A stretch of DNA of 64,000 nucleotides from Aspidiotus rigidus. Lineage: Eukaryota > Arthropoda > Insecta > Hemiptera > Diaspididae. Under the pieces are notes generated by a model, which saw nothing but the letters and a program-made list of their open reading frames with translations, ran no database searches and was not told the DNA's origin. The DNA lies in assembly GCA_035079385.1 (NCBI GenBank), contig JAVHKY010000013.1:17482001-17546000 (forward strand). The letters are read 5' to 3'. A program made the translations under genes and the position numbers. Every line of letters starts with the position of its first letter. Positions within the stretch are counted from its first letter, which is position 1. Positions 57,251-64,000 of this stretch are shown here, one piece after another.

Positions 57251-60200
57251 CATATTCCCTGTTGAAATGATACGACTGTTCCCGGGAAAATACAAGAAGC
57301 CTTTGTAGACTATACTGTAAGTGACTCCTCCTTCAAGGTTATAAGATGGGAGGAAAGAACAAGAAGAAAGGTTGGAGACCCTTAACCCGAGATTAAAAGC
57401 TCGGTACATCATTAAATAAATTTTTTCACAAGTCAATCGTGATAACCAAATTACTCGTATTTATAGCAATAAAATGTACCGAGAAAAGTTGTTGATAAGG
57501 ATGGGAAAATGACAGACGAATAAACTATTGAATAATAAAAACACATTATAATGCTGCATGCACTCACATTGGATTTGATAAGGGATTCAATTCAGCGAAG
57601 AAAGTTGAAGTAAGTTTGTTGATCCGGGTACCACCGGAGACTTGTTGATTACTCATAGATTGACCGATAAAGTTAAAAATGTCCAATAAACGTGGGATGA
57701 ACAACTATAAGTGATCAAATTAACGTACTTATGAATACTCTTATTTACTTTTTCCCCGTGAACAAGTTTTCATTTCTTGCACAGATTCTTCTTTCCCTAA
57801 TTTCCGCTCATTTCGTTCTCAAAAAATTAGCCTCAGTATGTATTCTTCTCGAGCAAGATGTTAACGAGGAGGCGAAGGGGGTGTATCCTCATTATGCTAT
57901 CGAGAAAACGATTCGAATCAGCGTTTCTTCAGGGAAAACTACCCGATAAACAACGAAAAAAGTTCGATGTGGCGAAATTCTTCCCGAGACTACTTCTGTA
58001 AATTATATTCATCGCTCTGATTGAACGATTACGATGCGCTCGACTCGCAATTACTTAACGCCGAGGTAACCGCTAATCGTCAATAAAAATAATGTGCAAA
58101 CAAAAAAAAAAAAAAGAGGGATAACGCAATAACTTGAACTTGAATAGTGGCCTACGTTCACGAATATCACTTATGCTTGATCGAATTTCCTAGAGGACAA
58201 ATGAGACAGGTCATGTTCAAGAGTAGTACACGGTACAATGTTCAACACGTATATAGTTGCGTGTACTTGCATACACATCGTAATTTTAATTACAGTTTAT
58301 AAACGGCGGCGTCCAACGACGACGGCGATCTTCTAATAATAATAATAATAATTAATCGTCTATTACGCCAATATAATTTGAAAATAAAATCAAAAAAATT
58401 TCAAATATAAAAACATAATCTACCACCTATAGACTATACATCACTAAAATTTAACCTTACACAGCTGTTCCTATTTCTAGGCTACACCCATCATGCTGTA
58501 ATCCAACGATTTCCGTAACGTCTCCGGTTTATTATTTACGCTCTGCTATTCGCAATCGTTAGCGTGTTTGAGCCTATATACGTGAACAACAATAGCCTGC
58601 ATTACATAGTAAGACATTTTCCACCATTTTCAAGTTCGAGAAGATATGGGTGAGTCAGATGAAGCCTCGCCGACGCAGCACCGCGTATGAATCAGAAAAT
58701 TTTTCACGCTACGTTTTCTTAGAAACCTATGTAGAACAAGAGAAGGTACAATACCAATATCCGAAATTATTTTCTTCTTAGCCCGGGCCACAATTTGACC
58801 GCCAATTTGCCACTTGTTGGCGAGTCACGTCCCAAAGCAGCGGCGACGACACATAAACGAATTTATCAGCGTCTACAACCGATTTCCAAGGATTTATGAT
58901 GATTTTAAATCACAAAAAAATACAGTATAACGAAGAAGGACGAAGGTCAAGATCGAATGATGGTTTCCCGTGCCACTTCTCGACAACTCACACGTATAAC
59001 GTGCGCGAATTTTCGCGCAGTTTCAATATTAATAGTCGTTGTCTGGAATTTTGAATATTCCGTGACGCTGGGTGGTAGTCGGTTTATGAATTTGAAAAAC
59101 TATAGCGCGTTATAAATTCATAAGAAGCGAAGTGAACACGATGGGAGTAGGGAGAGAAATTAAGAGGTATACGAGGCGTCGTCGCTCCAGTAAAGACAAA
59201 GAAAACGAAGGGCATTAGTAGACGCGGAGGAAAAAGTTTGCTACAATCCGAATAACAATCAACTTTATGTGTCAGAGCGTCTCCGGGCGACCGCCGAGAG
59301 CGAAACATAGGAAGCGAGCGTCTGTCGCGTTCGAGGCGCACGCAATTTACGACTACGCGATAAGTTCACTTAGTCGTCTAGCTTTTTTAGACGAGGAAAA
59401 AAAAAATGACCGTAAACATGAAAGAAAAGGAAAGCTCGACGACAGTCGTTCTTATTCGCTTTCAAAAAGCTCGCCGTCGAGAATTTACGACGATCTTAAG
59501 AAATTAAAATCTCTCGTAGCACAATTTCTGAACATCAGCTTTCAAGACAGATAATGTAACCGAAAATCGCGTCACATTTTACGCGAAATAAATATTATTA
59601 TAGAAAAATATTCTAGAAAATTTTCCACGCGAAATCGAGAAAGCACGCACACTTTTCATTTTCCCCAGCCACGAATACAATGGGACAATTTTTTTTTCCT
59701 TTTTTCGTTTTGCTGTAACTTTGTATTAAAATTTTTCAATATCACTTATAACATTACGTATTCAAATATGAATACATAATGAAGTTTTCAAGAATACATT
59801 TAACCTACATAATGTGACATTCGTGCGAACGTAAATGAGTAGAAAAGTAATGGAGAAAAGTAGCTCCGAGTGAACTCGGTTTTCCAGTAACGAATCCAGC
59901 GCAGATTATTTCAGATGGATATTATGATTTGAAAAATATTCGATCGCAGAAAGGAAGAAAAACGATCTTCTATTCAACGCTGAGTTCGAATCAAAATCAA
60001 ATTTCAATATGAATAACACGATTGAAACAAGTGTTATTCCCATAACATTTTCTCTGCCACTCTCATTCTATGTACAACTCGACAGAGCTTTACCAACAAT
60101 TGAATTACAAGCCATACATTCCTTGAATTTCTCACTCCTCTCCACCGGGTGTAAGATATACACTCCGGACCATTCACGATGAATTCTCTTTCATTCTGAT

Positions 60201-60734
60201 AGCTCTGCCGACTGCAAATACGTTTCCTTCCCTTATGAATCTTGACTCAACAGCTGCTGGTCAACGGGTATGGACCATGATTGGCCATCCTTCGGAAATC
60301 TCAGTCAATGATAGTATCACCAAAACAAGAGTTATTGCTTCAAAACTTTCCCTGTTATCCTCACTACCCAAACAGAGCCCATACTTCGGGTAAATGTAGC
60401 CAAAACTTACCGGGTTCATAACTTTTTTACATACGCTCCCTCCGGACTTTCTCGAATACATGTCGCACACTTCTCTACAGGAAAAGTTTATACAGTTAGA
60501 TGGCTTCGCTCACTTTCAAACCAAAAGCTTCTGAAAATCACCCTAAATACGATTGATCTGCCTATAGTCGATGGTTCACGAGCTCCATGATTTCAATAAG
60601 CCTTGCAACTACACTCAGAGTTGTGGACTCGGAGTGGGCGACGATAAGGATGAACATTAATTAAGTGGTTTCGTAGGAGTAGGTGGATCGGAGGTAGTTC
60701 GTCCTACTTTTCATAATTTTTTGAGAGAGAGAGT
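57251..60734. other. Non-coding stretch; one weak ORF candidate
   Basis: ORF 59,267-59,554 (plus, 95 codons, ATG start, basic and serine-rich, AATAAA 30 bases beyond its stop) is the least random-looking frame but has no known domain. (TAA)n lies at 58,334-58,352. Near 60,090-60,190 a short plus-strand frame (IELQAIHSLNFSLLS) faintly recalls an RNase H helix. None of these is firm. Confidence 0.35.
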
Positions 60735-61350
60735 TTGTGATGCAGGGAGAGACAGAATGGTGATACCGAATGTTTTCGAGAGCTAGGCAAAAGAAGAACT
60801 ATCGAAAGGATAGATCATCAAAATTACAGCCTACGCATAAAGAAGGCGAGAGGCGTAAAAAAAGATAAGAGTGTGGGTCTATTTTGGAACGCACTAGAAT
60901 GACTTCATCGCGTCGGGAACGGCGGTCTGAGGTACAAATAGAACGAGAAATCTCAGCCTTTTTTTTTACAAATAAAAGCTTATTGGAGAATGAGAAAACT
61001 CAGAAATCCTGCTACAAGAAGATGACGAGGGAGCAGTAATGGGAATTGAGATTACCCGAGGGGTAGTTATGGAAGGTGAACATGGTGACAGTTACGCGAT
61101 AAGGTCTACTGCGTCATTTCCATTTAGATCAATGTGTCCCAGTATCCATAAAAAAGAGATGCAGAAAAAACTTGACGAATGTGCAAGAATGAGGATTCTT
61201 TGGACGATTGGGTAGCAAGTAAAGATGAGAGAGATAAGGAATTCACGGGAAGGAGAGACAAGAGAGGTACATAAATATAGCGGTAAGTTCGGGGAGGAGA
61301 CCGCATATCCGATTCTGGGTCCCGATTTGGCTGGTCCGTGAGGCAAAAAA
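60735..61350 (-). pseudogene. Decayed minus-strand LINE ORF2 end (RNase H and zinc knuckle)
   Basis: On the minus strand the frame ending at 61,092 contains FLWILGHIDLNGNDAVDLIA, the RNase H WIPGHxGxxGNExVDxxA segment with P changed to L. In another frame, from about 60,918, come RRDEVILVR and then KIDPHSYLFLRLSP, equivalent to the REExILxRLRIGHTxLTHxYLL region with one small gap. LCVGCNFDDLSFR follows, and CLALENIRYHH after a stop, which preserves most of the terminal C-x2-C-type knuckle and the CPxLxxxR word. The order of blocks confirms orientation. Upstream frames to about 61,620 may belong to it. It is the same LINE type as at 5.6 and 29.6 kb. No intact ORF remains. Confidence 0.7.
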
Positions 61351-63599
61351 GGTATAGGAGGGAAATCAAGAAATAGGAATGATATTCTTGATACGATTGA
61401 GAATTCCTGTTAGACCGAGACAAATATCGAGAATGGAGGAGTCGATGAAAAAATAGGAAGTGAGGACTCTGATTTAAAATGAGCACCTAGATACGATCGA
61501 AGCGATAGAGAGGGTGAATTAAGACGGCTAAGACCATTTGAAAAGAAGAGAAGATTTGGGCATTGGGCTTTTGAGACCAGAAAATTAGCATTGAGTGAAG
61601 GAGCCACGTTCCGAAGATCCATGAAAACTGAATTTTACTAATCTGAGCTCGTATTCGACAAGTTCAAGACTCACGAAAAATGACATGTGAAACCCTTTTG
61701 GCGATACAGCAAAAAACCACACCAATGACCATAATGTTCCATCAGAGAGGTCGGGGTCGAGGTCAGAAGGCGGAGGAGGTAAGAGGGTGCAAGTATACCG
61801 GGGAAGAATCAAGTGAAATTGTTTTTATTAGTGCACCAATAAAAGGAAGTTGTGATGAAAAAACAAAACTTCAACCCCTCCCATTCCCTTGATCCAAACT
61901 TTTGAGGAGAGTTCATCAATCGACATTTTTGCAGTAATTTCGTATTGACATCTATAATACCAAAACCTACTTCCTCGATACGTTGAGCACAGCTGTAAGA
62001 AAAATGATACCGAACGACACAATTTTCCGTCACACTTTTCAGACAGACGATTTAACAAATCATTCACGAATATTTATGATCAATTTATAAATTAAAATTT
62101 CATTCATCACGATCGTCACTCGAATAAAATCTATTTCTCAAGAGACCTAAATCTGTAAGTAGACGTACGGCTAGACTACGGACCGCATTTATGGGTCAGG
62201 CATTGACGATATCGAGCAGAGGTCGAGCCCTCTTGGAAAATTTAACTACTTCTATAAATAAAATTGAGGAATAGTGGAAAATTCGTTGGACGGTATGAAA
62301 ACAACTCGAAATCAATACTACTTGTTTTTTTAAGCACACGGATTAAGTGGGAATTGACTTCCGAAAGTAACTAAAAATAGATAAAATCCTAAGTTTCGTA
62401 CCTACCAATAAGAAAAATAGAACAGGCTGAACGTCTTGAGTTGTCTAATATTAAACTCCCAAGTTCAAATATCTGTAATACGTCAAAAAAGTAAAAATAT
62501 CTGACGTTTTTAAACATTTCTCAACCTACGTACCCTTTGTTATTTCGTTGCAGAGTAGCTTAATACAGAAATACATTAAAGCACTTCAAAAGTAAGGATT
62601 ATGGGTAAATACAATTTTGCCTGTATCTAGAGAGATGGAAAAGTTCTAATCCCGGGATCGCACAAGTGTCATCTCATTCTCAAAAAATGTAACAAAAGCT
62701 GTAAAGTAAGTTCCAAAAAAATCACGAACACCTCTCACGTTTTGAGCCTTTTAAGCATTCCGTTGTATTTGTAATTCTAGGCTCGATGTAAACTCATAAT
62801 TTGAAATTTGGATAGTCATGAACTATGAACTACAGATGGGACTGAAACACGATGTTCGGCCGAAGGCAATGTATCGTCGCCCACCACTTCCAGGTCGTTC
62901 GCACTCATTCAAATCACACTTACGTCATGTAGGAAATGATTCGCGGTACATCAATGAGAACAGCTACATGCCTCGACTAGTTGGTAGAAAGAAAAACACG
63001 AGATATAGAAAATTTTATGAATTTTTTGTTACAGGACAATCAACTTTTATTTATTCTTTCCCTCGTATAGAAATTTGATGATTCATTCGCAGTTTTATTG
63101 TTCCTTGAAATAAAATTTACGACGCATATTCGAAATGCCTTGTTCGTGAAATTTTCACTGACGTCTCATCGATCGAGAACAACCGAAAAATTGGTAAGAG
63201 ATGGGAGATGTTGCGCAGTAGGAAAAGATTAAGCGTTAGTAGAAAGTTCGAAAAACAGAAGTTTGGATCAAAATAGATAGCAATTTGCACGATGTACTCA
63301 TTTTTCGTCCGTATTTTCTCGTATCCTGAACATAAGAGAGGCATATATACGTCCACATTAAGCGGATTCAAACCTTGAAAAAGATACAAGTAGCGTATTT
63401 TGATTCCACATCTAGAAGGAAGAGATGGAAATTGATCTTCGCGAGAAAATCAAATAAATATCATGTGACGCGCAATTTTCGAGTAAAAATCAATCAAAAT
63501 TTGATAAAGACGGTTGCACGAAAATTACAGTATCGAAGACGATTTTGTGAGCGATACATCAATTGAGGAGTGTAATGAATCTGTTTTAGGTATAAATAA
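61351..63599. other. Non-coding stretch, left part perhaps upstream LINE sequence
   Basis: Minus-strand frames at 61,410-61,812 could be earlier ORF2 sequence of the neighbouring LINE but no conserved block was recognised. From 62 kb on the sequence is unremarkable. A basic frame at 62,818-63,078 has no domain. Confidence 0.35.
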
Positions 63600-64000
63600 G
63601 AATTCAAGTTTGTAAATTCTTCTCCTTCGACGCCCTGGCTCGATATTGGGAACATCCCGAATTCCCCGCTTTTTAGGGCGTACACAATTTCCAATTTTGT
63701 CACACGATATCGAAAACCTAATTTGGATTTTAAAGATATTCTACGCCCTTTGTGGCATTCGACGCTCGAAATTTTCCAAATATGATCGCGGCAGTGTAGC
63801 TCGAGAAGTTGGTAATTTTCTTAGTTCAAACTCGAGGGCACTTACAACTAGAGATTTTCCAAGTTGTTCGTGTACATGGTTCTAGATGAGGATTCCATTT
63901 TTTCAAGTTCCGAAGTTTCAAATTCTCTTATGCTCTGAGGCTCGAATAGGTCTCAAAATTTTCTATAATTCTCATTTAGGACCTAAGTTAGAAGTTTTTT
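63600..64000. repeat. Edge of another TTTTCAAGTTCC mosaic repeat locus
   Basis: AGCTCGAGAAGTTGGTAATT, AGATTTTCCAAGTTG, TTTTTTCAAGTTCCGAAG and TGAGGCTCGAATAGG resemble modules at 55-57 kb. The window ends inside the block. Confidence 0.45.

Noticed and set aside
59267..59554. 95-codon plus-strand ORF with ATG and AATAAA beyond the stop
   Set aside because: Low-complexity basic/serine text with no recognised family and no promoter or splice context; kept only as a remark.
60090..60190. RNase H-like phrase IELQAIHSLNFSLLS on the plus strand
   Set aside because: Too short, broken by stops and not followed by other RNase H words.
1..64000. tRNA, rRNA and CRISPR arrays
   Set aside because: No B-box-like GGTTCGANTCC with a cloverleaf context, no rRNA-like segment and no regularly spaced identical repeats were seen.

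Overview
This is a 64 kb AT-rich eukaryotic window, almost certainly from an animal and most likely an insect. The evidence is the absence of any prokaryote-like gene density, long non-coding stretches with many homopolymer tracts, and remnants of arthropod-type transposable elements: a Penelope-like element, RNase H-bearing non-LTR retrotransposons, an RTE-like tail and several MITEs. The species cannot be told from the sequence. No intact host gene could be supported. Open frames outside transposons are short and compositionally random, so the window reads as a very long intron or a gene-poor intergenic block dominated by decayed mobile DNA.

Layout. 1-6.4 kb: an 834-bp non-autonomous DNA transposon (1303-2136) with an 8-9 bp target duplication and opposed arrays of a CCGAATTGAGTCCC motif, a short MITE (2761-3033), a possible second MITE (4198-4614), and a LINE remnant ending in a poly(A) tail at 6346-6361. 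11.1-13.6 kb: a degenerate tandem satellite with units of about 330-390 bp, each carrying an internal hairpin. 17.8-19.6 kb: a faint gag-like remnant, an 80-bp tandem array carrying TGACGTCA palindromes, and a possible LINE 3' end. 22.3 kb: a (TGTC)9 microsatellite inside inverted arms. 28.9-33.2 kb: a second copy of the CAGGGTGTC MITE, a second LINE RNase H tail, a small MITE, an RTE-like tail and a 145-bp direct duplication. 43.6-44.3 kb and 54.6-57.3 kb: a fold-back element family inside a mosaic repeat built on TTTTCAAGTTCCC modules; the second locus also holds a 388-bp CACTA-ended MITE. 50.9-52.4 kb: a 5'-truncated Penelope-like element bounded by a 56-bp inverted repeat, with reverse transcriptase and GIY-YIG endonuclease remnants and a hammerhead-like motif. 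60.7-61.5 kb: a minus-strand LINE remnant.

The elements do not form a pathway. The connecting theme is nested insertion and a dispersed repeat family carrying CRE-like (TGACGTCA) and nuclear-receptor-like (TGACCTTGACCT) sequence words, into one copy of which the Penelope-like element has inserted. Two strong zero-length-exon splice motifs on the minus strand (near 19,824 and 50,203) would fit recursive splicing of a giant intron, but two weaker plus-strand ones exist too, so gene orientation is unresolved.
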